64,000 nucleotides of DNA from Phlegmacium glaucopus (taxonomy: Eukaryota; Basidiomycota; Agaricomycetes; Agaricales; Cortinariaceae). The DNA lies in NCBI GenBank assembly GCA_015039465.1, contig MU130626.1, forward strand, positions 146,142-210,141, in the 5' to 3' direction. The notes under the pieces were generated by a model that was given only the letters and a program-made list of their open reading frames with translations, was not told the DNA's origin and made no database searches. Both the position numbers and the translations under genes were made by a program. Shown piece by piece: positions 48,206-60,774 of this stretch. Position 1 is the first letter of the stretch. Every line of letters starts with the position of its first letter.

Positions 48206-49200
48206 TCAGAATCAGATCCTGAGATAAAAGAAAATTCCTCATTGTGACGCAGATTATTATTTCATGTTTGTACTTGTAATGTACAAACCGAGTTGGTCTG
48301 ATTCTGACACTTTACATTATCTTATCCAATAATGAGCATGTGCTCGTTCCTTGCACTTGCTCATTGCAGAAGTTGTTATCCCACAAGGGGCCACAACTAA
48401 GGCTGAGGGCAGGATGTTCTGAGCAAGCTAGTAGATTAAGGAAGGTATAGCTATGGGTATGGCTCTTATATAGTATGAGTATGAGTCATGGTAATATCAA
48501 CCGCAGTCCATAGTCCATGGTCTGTGCTAGGTAGTGAGTCATTGGGAGTTGTAGGGCTAAGGGTAAACTAAGTTATAGCACTGTTATGACTTCAAAAGGT
48601 TCAGAGGATTGACAGTTGTGTAGAGAATGGTTGGTTTGATTTAAGATGAGCTCAGAAGAGTGCCAAGAAGTTGTCTCTTGGTATTGTCTTAAGAGTTTGA
48701 GAGAGATCAAGTAGAAATCTGGTAAGATTCTCAAGAACTAGCTAGAGAATATACAGTGAAGTAAATACGGTATTTAAATGTAAAGAAGTGCCACATGTAA
48801 AAGGTATGTAGAATGCATGTATGAAAAAGGTAAGGTAAACATGTGTTAGTGAAACATATATGAAACAATGAAAAGTGAAAGGTGAATGCATGTTGTCAGA
48901 GATGAAAGGAGTGTGTATTGTGCATGTATCGGTGGAGTTTAGAAAAAAAAAAGATAGTCCATGACAAGTACATTGGTCAAGTGAAGGGGTTAGGAGCAAA
49001 GCAAAGGGAAAGGGAAAGGGGAACAATAAGGGCAAAGGGGAATGATGAAGGTGAAAATGAATAGGGGGGGGGGTCCAATGAGCATACCAGACATTCATAA
49101 CAGCCACCTCAGTCTCTTCCCATTCTCTTCTGTATATTCATGAGTTAAAGCACTAGCTGCTCTGCCTCACTCTGCTTTCCCTGACCAAGGTATGATCTTA
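48206..49200. other. intergenic/TE remnant
   Basis: No gene seen. Contains a G10 run near 49,063 and purine-rich GGGAAAGGGAAAGGGG tracts. Confidence 0.5.
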
Positions 49201-52200
49201 CTAGTTAATTATACTGTTAAGGGTATTTGGATGTTCTCCACCAAGCAGCTTCTTGCTCATTTCCATAACTTGAACCTCCAGCTGCTCTGCCTCATTCCAC
49301 CTTCCCTGATTCCTATATATGCTTGCTAGATTTGACATACTGTTGAGGGTGTTTGAATGTTCTGCACCAAGCAGCTTCTTGCTCATGACCATAACTTGAA
49401 CTCCAGCTGCTCTGCCTCATTCCACCTTCCCTGATCCCTATATGTGCTTGCTAGATTTGCCATACTGATGAGGGTGTGTGGATGTTCTGCACCAAGCAGC
49501 TTCTTCCTCATGTCCATAACTTGAACCTCCAGCTGCTCTGCCTCATTCCACCTTCCTTGATCACTATATGTGTGTGCTAGATTTCCCATACTGTTGAGGG
49601 TGTCTGGATGTTCTGCACCAAGTAACCTCTTCCTCATATCCATAACTTGAACCTGCAGCTGCTCTGCCTCATTCCACCTTCCCTGATTCCTATATGTGAT
49701 TGCTAGATTTCCCATACTCCTGAAGGTGTCTGGATGTTCTGCACCAAGCAGCTTCTTCATCATGTCCATAACTTGAACCTGCAGCTCTCCTGCCTCATTC
49801 CATTTTCCCTGGGCACCATATGTTTTTGCTAGATTTGCCAGACTGTTGAGGGTGCCTGGATATTCTGCACCAAGCAGTTTCTGACTTGTAATCATAACTT
49901 GAACCTCCAGCTGCTCTGCCTCATTCCACCTTCCCTGATCCCTATATGTGCTTGCTAGATTTCCCATACTGATGAGGGTGTGTGGATGTTCTGCACCAAG
50001 CAGCTTCTTCATCATGTCCATAACTTGAAGCTCCAGCTGCTCTGCCTCATTCCACCTTCCCTGGTTCCTATATGTGTTTGCTAGATTTCCCATACTAATG
50101 AGGGTGTCTGGATGTTCTGCACCAAGTAGCATCTTCCTCATGTCCATAACTTGAACCTCCAGCTGCTCTGCCTCATTCCACCTTCCTTGATCCCTATATG
50201 TGTTTGCTAGATTTCCCATACTAATCAGAGTGTTTAGATGTTGTGCACCAAGCAGCTTCTTCCTCATGTCCATAACTTGAACCCTCAGCTGCTCTGCATT
50301 GTCCCAATCTCCATTCTCCCACATTACTAGTCCAAATTTGGACCATTTATCATCATAGTACTGCTTGATAAGTCCTATCTGCTTCCCATATAATTCATTT
50401 GCCTTAATATGTGGGAAAATCAACCGTCGCAGTGCATAATCCTGACTTCCAAATCTCCATGGAATTGCAGAGGACAAAATAATGCTTCCCATCTCACACA
50501 TTCTTTGCTGCTCAGATTTTGACATTCTCTCCCGGCTCCAGTAGTGTACCAGAGGATGAACAGACAATATTTTAGATGATTGTCCTCTTTTCATCAAGGA
50601 GAAAGATAAAAGGACACTAATCCCTTGTCCAAAGATGAACTCATCCCAGTGACCATCATTGTCCAAGCCAAGCAGAGTATGATCCAGTACAGTGACTGCC
50701 TGAGGTAACTTTTCAGCTATGCCACTATCAACAACAAGTTGCATGGCCCCTTCAGCAGCAGATTGGAATACATCTTTAGAAATATTACTATGATGATAGA
50801 AAGCACATATTTGAAGAATTAGGATTGCAGCCTGGGCTGCTTGTGCATCTCCAGCAGTGGAATGTCCACTAGCTCTCTTTTCTATTTCTTTGAAAGAAAG
50901 ATCCCAAGTCCCATAAACTGTTTTATTATACTTTGATGCTCCTGTGAATGTACCATCTGACATAAGAGTCTGATGATGTAGAGAGAATTGCCTCAGATAT
51001 TGATCAATATCACATCTCCCAGCTTCAATATAAGCACCAGCATGATCAATAGCAAGAGGAATGCAGCCAAGTTCATTCACAATCTTTTTGGCAGCTTGTC
51101 CATGCTCAGGCAATGGATCCAAACAGCTAGCCTTAAGAAGTAGAGTTATAGCATCTGCCTCCTCCATCTCATGGATCTCAATTTTGTTCTCAGATGATAC
51201 AATCCTTCCCATGGATTGTTTCCTACTAGTAACCAGAATGTTACCTCTGTTCCCTGGAGGAATGAACTTGGCCACCACCTCTGAAGGAGGATTATCAGCA
51301 TTATCAAACACAATCAACCATTCTTCTTGGAGAGAAGATATCCACTGGAGGACAGACTCAACTGAGCCATCCACACCAGATTTTTTTGCAGCAGGAAGGC
51401 TAGATATGCCCTTGAGAGACATTTCCATGCTCTCCTGAGAGGAGGCATCAACCCAGAAGATATGTGAAAAACTATCAAGAAATGAGTGGTGTTGTGAATG
51501 GCAGAGTAAGAACTCTTACTTGTCAGACATTTCTTCTACGAACTTGAGACAAATCTGGGTCTTTCCGATCCCTCCCAATCCCCAGAGAAGACAAGTGCGC
51601 CTTGACATCAGTCTACTAGTAACACGATGAACAAAAATCTTCCCGAGTTTATCGAGTACATCCTGCTGTCCAGTAAAGATTGGACTAGAGTTGGGTTGTT
51701 GATTTACAGGGATGATTATCTGCTCTTTGCTAGTATTAGCAGGGAGCATATTGACATTGTTCTGTATGTACGATTAGTGCTGGATCATGTGCGCAACTTA
51801 CGAGGAAGACTTACAAAAGTGCCGCCAGTGATGAGGATATTCTGGGCATTCGCAAAGAGACCCAAGACAGATTGTTGAGGGGCCTGCTGATCATCAGCGA
51901 AAGCCGAGAACACATGGCGTAAGCAACTCACCGAAGGATTTTGTTCCGATCCCGTGGATCCCAAGTTCGAAGCGGAGACTTGCAGTTCATGGGTGGTCTT
52001 ATCGACGACGGTGATTGAGTAAATATGGATGTGAGGGCTAAGTTGAACACTCACATTAACGCCAGTATATGGAACGCTTACAGGATTGGTCGCCAGAGCG
52101 GAAATCGAAGTAGAGACTCGGAGGTCATGGGCAGTCTGATGGATGGCGATGTTAAAATACTTAAGGATGCGATGGGTGAAGCTGAATGCTCACGGTAGCG

Positions 52201-52400
52201 CCGGCGACTTGAATAACCTGTGCGCTTGCAGTCACAGCACTAGCGGGAATGGATGACATGGGATCGGCGGTGCTTGTTTTGATTGTCGATGTGAGTGTCG
52301 AAGTCGCTGGTTCAGAGCTTGGATCTAGACCATCGTTGATGGTCACAGATGAATATTTTTGTTTCTCGGGCTTGAGAATTTTCTTAAAAATGCGCTTCAT
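49201..52400 (-). CDS. NLR-like protein: N-terminal domain, NB-ARC ATPase, TPR array (frameshifted)
   Basis: Fungal NOD-like receptor thought to act in non-self recognition or cell-death signalling. Ser/Thr-rich N-terminus from MKRIFKKILKPEKQ (52,400) over several small exons, then FANAQNILITGGTF..NVNMLPANTSKEQ. Walker A LLWGLGGIGKTQICLKF (51,600-51,550). A 48-nt intron (51,519-51,472) joins MSDN to FSHIFWVDASSQES. Walker B LIVFDNADNPPSEV, CIPLAIDHAGAYIE (GLPLA-like), LSVHPLVHYW (MHD position). Then eight complete 42-residue TPR units of the QVMDMRKKLLGAEHPDTLIS type and a partial one. In unit 8 one G is missing at about 49,404, relative to the other units, so translation stops at 49,383; the downstream frame continues to 49,201. 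Exact splicing of the first exons is uncertain. Confidence 0.88.
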
Positions 52401-52433
52401 ATCGTTGAACAGTGAGTTGTGGTGAGTGATCAA

Positions 52434-53437
52434 GGTGATGAGAGTCGAGAAGAAAGATGCAGTCGATTACAAAGCAGTGATCCCAACTTTGGTTGTTCGT
52501 CACAACTTAAAACAACTCAAGGAAGCTCTCATGGTATGGCATTTCTCATACCGATCGTTATTTCCTCGTATAACTTTTTTTTGGGGTTGTCAGGTTGAGA
52601 GAAAAATATTGCCATTGTTGTGAGAAACTCGAATGTTCCTCTCCTGAGCATTATCAAAAGCATCTTACGAAGGGACTCTGACTAAACTTGCTAATACCGA
52701 CTTCGAAATCTTTTAACGAGCAATTGAGCTTGGCTAGCTTGACTTCCTAATATTCTCAAAATTTCCTCGGATACGTCGATGTCGGTTGCCAAGGCTCCGT
52801 TGGGCTGCTGAACTCAGTGATTCAGAATTTACTTCTTGTAGACCTTTTCGTTGACTCCGCGGATTTCTTCTCTTCAAGGTTACGCGCGTTGCACCCCTCA
52901 GTGAGGTCTTGTGCGTGAAACTACCATGTTTTTCCTCCCTTCAACCAATAATCATTCCTTGCAGGCGAATTGACATTTGGACTGATAACCGTTTTCTAGT
53001 ACTTGTCTGTCGTCAACTTCTGGTCTCTCAAAAGTGGACCAACCCTTCTTAAATATTCAATTAGCCTACTTACCAGAATTTTTAAAAAAGTTCTGCTTCT
53101 CGAATGTGTTGGGCTTTCAGGTGGTCTTCCTTTTTTCACTTGATTAGTTTCTTTCGGAATGGAACAAGGTTTGAATTCTTGTGTTTTTATACAAGGTTAT
53201 ATCCCTCTTGGTGTAAATTGAGAGCTCCCATGACCATACATATCCAGAATCTGGACCTCAAGCAAGGTTCGAAATGAACGATTACCCTTGCAATGTACGT
53301 GTATCTTTTATTTAAACAATATAGTAGTATAACCGCATTTATGCACATGACGCCATGATTCAGAAGTTTGCATCCGCTGAAACTCTTTATCCTCTCTCTG
53401 AGTCTCTCTACGACGATCGACTACAGGAAGTTGGACG
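52434..53437. promoter_or_regulatory. divergent intergenic region, NLR and HAM1-like genes
   Basis: About 1 kb between start codons. No TATA box stands out and no repeat is recognised. Confidence 0.45.
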
Positions 53438-56400
53438 ATGGACTACTGTCTCTCTTGCTTCAGGAAATCCGACCAAATTGACGAACAAGAACCTCTCTTG
53501 TCCAAGCACCCTCAGAGACTCGAACGCGGCTCACCAGCTGTGGAGCGAGGAACTATAGACAAAATAATCGACATTCTAGCAGCCTTCAATGCCGGCAAAC
53601 TTCCCTCTCAAACCCAGCTCTCTAAATTCCTACGAAATCTACTGAAATCCGAATTATTGAAACAAGATGGGCGCAAGATTATTTCCAGTGCTGGTCCTAT
53701 GAGCAAAGAGGGCCGAAAAGTCTTGGGTGACGTCAGAAATCTTGTCCAGGCTATTTTGCAATTTGGTTTGGAAAAAAATGGTACGAAATGATGGATCACA
53801 AGTCAGGTAACTTGCTTATGAACAATACGTATATAGACGATGATAAACTCCAGCAAATTTATTTCCAAATATTGCAGATCAACGCCTCGCAAGCCGGTGA
53901 AACAACATTAGATACCGTCAAAGAACGTGCTGCGAAGCTTAACGACCAAGGTGAGTCAACCTCGTATGTTGCTGTTGCCATATACTAACCTTTCAAATCG
54001 ACTCATAGTTCCTAGTCAAGACGAACTAGCCTTCGACACCACCACTTTCCTCTCTGCATTGCGCGCGCTTGTTGAGACAACCTTGACTTCTTCGGTTTTT
54101 CGTCTCATTCTTGCTGACCTCTTCGCCATCGCACAAGACCTCGTAGCGCACGGTGCTGCAGACGTTGGGCAGGCTGTGCAGCAAGCGGCCGAGGCTGTCG
54201 AGAAGAAAGCACGAGAAGATGACGACGAACTCATCATGCCCGAGGTTGATGTACATGCAAGTATCGACGCGGTCAAAGACCAAGGACATCAAGCCATGGA
54301 AGGGATCGAGGATGCTGCTCGAGCCATGAAGGACGAATGGAAAGGCGTGGGCGATGACGCTGCGGATAAGACTAAACAGAAAATACTGGAGAGAATAAAA
54401 GAGGTATGCTGTTTTGTTGTCCTACTTGACGACAAACGAAAAATACTCATTGGGGAGTTTTACAATTGAATGTTAGGTGATCTCATGCGCCCAGAAAGAT
54501 GTTGGATCTCGAGCTGCGATGCGCGCTATTCTCGTACTGGCACGAAAGTATGCGGACAGGATCGCCTCTTTTGCTGATGTAGCCGCTTCTACTGTCGATG
54601 ATGTTGCGGAACAGGTTTCAGAGTCATTCTCTAAGAATCACTCGAGTACATCGACCGAGTACCCTCCCAGTGTCGACCCACAAATTGTCACCTTGCTCCA
54701 AGATATAAAAGAAATGTTGGAAAGGCTAGGAAAAGGCCATTCTTTGGACAGACTCTTGGCGGCGTTGAAAAAGGTGGTACGCGAGCTAAACAAAGTTCCC
54801 ATCGTGCTTGTGGACGAGATAAACAAGGAAATCGAGGATAAGGCCGGGTACGCTGAAATGCAACGAGCCAAAGCCAAAGGAAAAAACAAGAAGAGAGGAC
54901 GTAAAAAGGGAGCTTCATCGAACAAGCAGAAGTCGTCGGAAGACGACTACCCTCTTTCTCCTGCAGGATCTGAAGATCCAATGATGCCTTCAATGCAGAC
55001 CGCAAAGAGCCCCCTACGCGCGTATTTCGCACGAATTGGCGCCTATCTGGATAGAGGCTTGGACGATCCAGGGTGGGTCATGTCGAAAGAGGGTGCCGAA
55101 ATCCTCGAAGGCTTGTTTGATAATGGGGTTGAGTTGCTGGGTGTAGTGGGCGAATCTATCATAGAAGTTGGAGAGGAGATCATCAATCCAGACGTAGATC
55201 AAACTGCACAAATCGATCAAGAAACTCGAGTACGGTTCAAGAAAGATTTCGAGGGCTTCATGAAGGAAGCGGAAGCCTACGTATCCGCCGTAGGAAACGA
55301 TAAGACAACAATGCAAATCTTCCAAGCTCTTGATGCTCTCGAGGGCGATCTTTCCGGACTTTTGAAACAAGGAGTCAAGAAAGGGCGTCGTGGTTTCGCT
55401 GGGTTGGGAGATTGGATTCACTGGATTGGCTGGGCGGTTCCAAGGCTCACGCAGATGCTTCCACGTGGTGCTATCGTTATCCCCTCGGTGGAAATAAAGA
55501 CAAATAACATAGAAGGTGGATTATATGCGCTTTTTGTGCAGGGTCTTGCAGGAGGACGAGGGGAAAGAGAGGGTGGGATTGGGACTCAGTTGATTCCAGA
55601 TGAAATTGTGTTGAAAGAATGGACGGAAATGAGGATCGACATGGCTGAACGCGAACGACCTTTTGCGGCTCCTCTCTCAAAACCTGGCTTGCAGACGACC
55701 TCGCGCGTTCATATGCATATGGACGGAATTCGAGCCAAAGTCGAAGGAATGGGTTACTATTTCAAATACTTGGGTGGACTCATTGACTATGAGGACGCAG
55801 GATTGCTGAGTGTAGACGTTGGTATGAGTTCCTTGCATAACGGTCTGGGAGTGGATATCGAAGTGGAGATGGAGAAAAACAATGTTGAGTTTGATTCTTG
55901 TGTCGATCCTGTTATCCCCGAGATCATCATCGAACGTGAAGAAGTCATCGAGCACTCTGGGAATCGGGATATTCAAGAGGCAGTTGCCAACGGTGGATCC
56001 ACCACGAGGGCAGAAAGGGAGATAATCACCATCGTGGACACCCCTCCCGAACCCCTTTTCAACGTCGTCCAGGTTAAAGTCGGGTTAGCTGGGCTCAGAT
56101 TCAAGATTGACAAAAGTCGGCATTGGATCCTGAACAAGCTCTTCTTGCAACCCCTCGCAGGGCCAGTAATAGCTCATGTGGTCCGTCAAGCTTTGGAAGA
56201 CAAAATAAAGATAGGATTGCATGATTTGGCGCTCAGTCTTGGTGCTTTGGCAGAAGACGCGAAACGGAAGGGTGTGATCAGGAGGGCGAGGGAGAAATCG
56301 AAGCATAAGCAGGAAACCCGTATAGATGAAATAGATTTTGTGGAGGTGGACGTGGAAGAAGGTCTTAGGGAATTCCTGACTGATTGGTGGAATGCCATTC

Positions 56401-56843
56401 TACAAACAGGTCCCAAGGTATTGGGATACGACAAGGTTGAGGATGGCCAAGGGGAATTAGCGAAAACGGAAACGAGGACCGATGTCACGATGAAGGGGAT
56501 GATGTATAGTTCAACTACGACAGAACAACCTGGGGGGACTCCCGCAATGGTGTATAACAAAGCCAGTGGGTCGATGGAAATGGTCAGTCCAACGTTGGAC
56601 GAGATGGAAGGAACATCTCAACCGCACGATGAGACAGTGGTTGCTATTGGAGGCGGTGCACAATTGTTCCCTGGTAAGGATCGTGGGGATCAACACAGTC
56701 AGTTTGAGGGTGACCGTGGTAGCAATGCTGACGAAGGCCTGAACAAAGCAGGAGAAGGTATTCAGGACCGATGGGGAAAAAGGAAAAAAGCAGAAAAGCG
56801 TTCAACGGAGACGTGGAAAAGTGACGCTTTTGATTTTGCGTGA
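53438..56843 (+). CDS. HAM1-like protein (HAM1_N / HAM1_C domains)
   Basis: Large fungal protein of the hyphal-anastomosis HAM1 type, whose C-terminal part resembles BPI/TULIP-like lipid-binding folds. Four exons (53438-53780, 53837-53950, 54009-54403, 54477-56843) join in frame to 1,072 residues. The N-terminal helical domain runs from AFNAGKLPSQTQLSKFLRNL through LFAIAQDLVAHGAADVGQAV and the alanine-rich IDAVKDQGHQAMEGIEDAAR. A Lys/Arg-rich linker (KAKGKNKKRGRKKG) may be nuclear-targeting or membrane-binding. The C-terminal half has amphipathic beta-type sequence (LQTTSRVHMHMDGIRAKVEG, YYFKYLGGLIDYEDAGLLSV, VKVGLAGLRFKIDKS) and an acidic tail. The start was chosen because MDYCLSCFRKSDQ opens the longest frame; a Cys-rich N-terminus could be lipidated. 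No transmembrane segment seen. Confidence 0.85.
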
Positions 56844-56977
56844 TACAGTTGTGACAAAAGCGTCGGACAAGTATTACTTATGAGAATTGGACACGTTTCT
56901 CTTAACAGGCAGCAGGAATAAAATTAGCATAGTCAGGTTAAAAAAGGGAGTATCGAAAAGGTAATGGATCATGAAAA

Positions 56978-59443
56978 CTAGTAAAATTCCTCCTCTTCTG
57001 GTTTCCAGTTCTTGGCAATGTCCCAGTAACCTTTCAACCTCTCACCAAGGAATTCCTTAGCATCACGATCAGTCGGGCAGCTCTTTGCTTTGAAACTGCT
57101 ATATTCGCGATCCCGAAGAGTCCCTTCCCATACCAGGTAGCATTTGTTATCTTCCAAAGATGCCGCAGTGCTGCCTTCACCATCAGCTTTCCCTTTCCCC
57201 TTCGCAACAGCAGCAGAACTTGTCCCAGCCTCGCCCTCAACATCAGAGTCAGGGTCCTCCAGCTCAACATCTTCCCCACCCCTAGGACGTGCAGCTTCCG
57301 TCCAAGCGATACGATGCATCATGAGTCGTTTATAGTTTTTCATAAACTTGGCAGCACCCTCGACATACACCAGATTAAATTGAGAATTGAAGATGCATAC
57401 CCCGGTGAGGTTGAGTTGCTCAGCGTTTTTGCGCACTTTGAATTGGTGTGCCGGGTCGGTAAGTACTTTAATCCTTGATAAGAAAGGCATCAGCTTCAAT
57501 CAATACCAACAAGCGAAACAGAGAAGAACGAACTTGAACACAGCACCAAAAATACCCTTCTTCTCCTCTTCTGTCTTCTTCGTTTCAACTTTCTCCCTTC
57601 TTTGTTCGTCGGTAAGCTTGCGCTCCGCGTTCATCTTTTCATGGGTATGTTTTCGCATAGCCACCTCTCGTCTGACACGAGCTTCTACTCTAGTTGGGTC
57701 TTGAACAGCGTCCGAGGTCAAGACCTTCATCAGATTCGCCAAGCGAACTAAACGGGTGGAGATTTAGCTTGAGAAGATGCAGCTCCGAGAACAATAAATC
57801 CTACCTTTAGGTGGGTCTGGCGGAAGCAAGCCCATTCGGATCCTATCTCTCTTATCCTGTAATTCCTGTTTCCGTCTGAGTTTCCTCATCTTCTTTTGTT
57901 CCTATAGCAAAAATAAGTTAGAGCCGGGCTTTTAAGACGACGTCCAGACAAACCTTCTTGGTCAACATCATTGGCTTTAGCGCAACCTGATTTTTCTCAC
58001 TAGGAGCAGGGATAGGGATGGGATGTTGGATGTAGATTGTAATGGGAGAATCTGGCGTTTTGATATTCAAATTCTCCAGTCCGAATGTTTGAATATCGGC
58101 ATATTTCTTGGTGGGCAGAAGGGCCGCATCCCACCACTCCGATTCAGGGGGCGGTGCACGCTTTGAGGATAAAAGGTAAAAAAAACAAAATTCATCAAAT
58201 CAACTCAAAATCAAGACCTCACCTTAATAGCTCTCTCAATACCCATATCTCCGTCGAGACCAGCCTTCCTCGCACTTTCCGCAATACGTTGTTTGAGCGC
58301 TTCTAATTGTATTTCTTGCCTCATCGCATTGCCGAGAGCGACATACTTTCCCTTCGGGTTGAAGTGGAATTTTCGGCCCGCTCTTTCCCTAGGTGCTCCT
58401 TCAAAACCGCCTCCCAAACTTTCCTTGCTCGCTGCACTATACGGATTGATCGAGGGACTGGGCGTTACAACAGGCACAGGCGTGGGTACTGGTGTCGGCA
58501 GATTACGAGTATTGGCCTTGATAGAGGCAAACTTAGGTTGCATTGGTTTATATCTATCCTTTTTGGATTGAGGCACACTAGGGGTCGAGTCAAGGAGGAG
58601 AGGATGGGCTGCCATCTTCAAGCCAGCACCTTGTTGAGTTTGTTCTACGGGCGTACCCTTCTTCTTGCCAGTTTGAGGCATGGTCTGTACAAAGATCAGA
58701 GAGTTGCTCTATTTTGGGGACACCTAAGATAGGAAAATAACGCACCATGTACGGATTGTCTTTGATCGCAAGTTTGCTTTGGGCGTCTGCTACGCGCCGC
58801 TTGGCTTCAGCTACACGGCGTTCTAAATCATCTGTGATGCCCCCAGCAGGAGTTCCCGGCCCAGAAGTTGACGTAGCAGGGGTTGGACCACTAGAGACAC
58901 TCGGCGATGGCGTGGCAGTGTAAACAACCTTTGACGATAAGGATGCAGGCAAAATAGGTACTTTCGGAACAGGCGCAGCAACACCTATGAGTCCTCTTGA
59001 GGCTCCACCGCCAGAGAAAAGGGCACTATTTTTCATGGCAGCATGTTTTGCTGCTATCTCAGCACGTTTTTGTGCAATGAGTTCAGCTCCTGAAAGCTAA
59101 TCAAGGAAAGTTATTTTTTTTGAGTTCGTATTGATTTCGGAGGCAGAGAGAAAGTCACATACACCACTAGACGAAGTTGCGACATTATTGGTACTGGGCG
59201 CATTCTGGGTGTGAAAAGAGGTTGGAGACACAAGTCAGGAGCAGTTTGGGGAATGAAATTCACCTTTTGATAGGGTGGACGAGCAAATAAGTACTCACAT
59301 CGCTACAGAAAAAAAATGCAATTTAGCTATAGGGCTACGAGAATTGTCATGAAAGACTCATCGAAGGAAGCTGACCTTTTGAGTTTCTTGTTGCTGGTGT
59401 TATCAGCAGCGGTGCCTTCAAATGCACGTTTCTTGTCGCTCAT
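56978..59443 (-). CDS. PRP3: U4/U6 snRNP splicing factor Prp3
   Basis: Core protein of the U4/U6.U5 tri-snRNP that contacts the U4/U6 duplex during pre-mRNA splicing. At least eight exons. Start MSDKKRAFEGTAADNTSNKK at 59,443; then AELIAQKRAEIAAKHAAM, LERRVAEAKRRVADAQSKLA, the Pro-rich LPTPVPTPVPVVTPSPSINP, FHFNPKGKYVALGNAMRQEI and IPIPAPSEKNQVALKPMMLT. The Prp3 domain follows (LRRKQELQDKRDRIRMGLLP, VRLANLMKVLTSDAVQDPTR, VEARVRREVAMRKHTHEKMN), then the C-terminal ferredoxin-like domain (NLTGVCIFNSQFNLVYVEGA, NYKRLMMHRIAWTEA, CYLVWEGTLRDREYSSF). The stop is just past KPEEEEFY. Length and domain order look normal. Confidence 0.94.
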
Positions 59444-59582
59444 TGTAGGGCCTTTTAAAATGGTATCAAAGAAAAGAGAGAAAGAGCAGAACTATCGACC
59501 GTCGTCGTCGTCGTCGTCAGTGGTGAGGGCTGCAACCCGTGACCCTTAGTTCGTCTGTGACAGTGTATCTTACGTAATCGCA
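59444..59582. promoter_or_regulatory. 139-bp divergent promoter, PRP3 / uL16m
   Basis: Very short head-to-head spacer holding a (GTC)n microsatellite at about 59,499-59,518. Both promoters and 5' UTRs must overlap here. Confidence 0.6.
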
Positions 59583-60426
59583 ATGTTTTCTCTCTCATCC
59601 CTGTCCCGGCGAGTGCTGGGCGGAGGTTTGGGTCTGGCTCGTTGCCAGCCACTACCATCGACGCAACATCATGTACCTACGGCACTCTTACCATTAAGTC
59701 TTTTTACCCGTGGACGCGGTCAGCTTGCACCAAAACAAGTAAAGCATGCAAAACGTCATAAAGGTCGTGTTCCAATACCTATCGGGGGGTCTACGAAAGG
59801 AACAACACTTGCATACGGCGAATGGGGTATCCGGATTAAAGGTAACGGCGCTAGGCTTAGTGCTAAACAGCTCTCGACTGCACAAGAGGTTATCATCAAA
59901 AAATTGAAGGTCTTGAAAGGCAGCAAAGTATATCTTAGGGTGTTCCCCGATATCCCGGTGTGCATAAAGGTCAGTCTACTGCTCGAAGTTGTCCGTGTAA
60001 TTTTCACAATTTTTTTTATTCTTCTGTTGTAGGGTAACGAAACCCGTATGGGAAAAGGAAAAGGAACGTTCGAGTTTTGGGCAACTCGGTGAATCCACTC
60101 TCAAGTAGCGTGGTGTCTTCATGTTTATTGTCTTATAGTGTGCCTACCGGACGTGTCATCTTTGAGATTGGCGGCGTCCCTATTCGTGAGGAACTTGCTC
60201 GTGATAGTGCGTAATGTCAATCTATATTGTGTTGTATCGTGTGCTGACACCCTATTCAGTTCTTCGACAAGCTGCTTCCAAACTTCCTACGAAAATGGAG
60301 TTTATCAATCGAACGACTCCACCACGATTAGGAAATCTAGTCTTGCACCCACCGAAGCCCGTGCTTATGGACCCGATAGCCATTCCAGAGAGTAATACGC
60401 CAGACTCGATTACTCTCCCTCTGTAA
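59583..60426 (+). CDS. MRPL16: mitochondrial ribosomal protein uL16m
   Basis: Large-subunit mitoribosomal protein near the peptidyl-transferase centre and tRNA sites. Four exons (59583-59969, 60033-60088, 60139-60206, 60260-60426) join to 225 residues. The Arg/Ser-rich N-terminus MFSLSSLSRRVLGGGLGLAR is a mitochondrial presequence. The L16 fold shows as [80 protein letters not shown] and FEIGGVPIREELARD. All key conserved blocks are present. Confidence 0.95.
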
Positions 60427-60774
60427 TTTATGTCGCCGTGATAATAATTCTCCCTGATTTGTGCATAACTGCATAACAAATGTTTGAATTTGAAAGGTAT
60501 CAGAATTTTGTAATGACCAAAAAGTACAGGAAAAACTATGTTCCTTGATCATTCTATTCCTTGGTACAGCGACCGCGGATTCGCTCCTGTTGTCATAAAT
60601 TAAACCGTTTTGAGGTTTATGAACAGCAGGTAATGCCGATAGGAAGCCTACCAAGAAGAGGTCGTGGAACTCATTCCTGCTAATCTCAATAAGGTTTCTT
60701 ACACACATTGCTACATACCGTAGTAAAGATATACATCCCATTTTAATAAATACAACTCTTAATACAACGTGGAT
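60427..60774. other. intergenic, convergent 3' ends
   Basis: About 350 bp between the uL16m and MIS12 stops. A minus-strand ORF through it has no features and is not called. Confidence 0.55.

Noticed and set aside
49063..49072. G10 run as a possible regulatory quadruplex
   Set aside because: A single homopolymer run in TE-like DNA, prone to sequencing error, with no nearby promoter.
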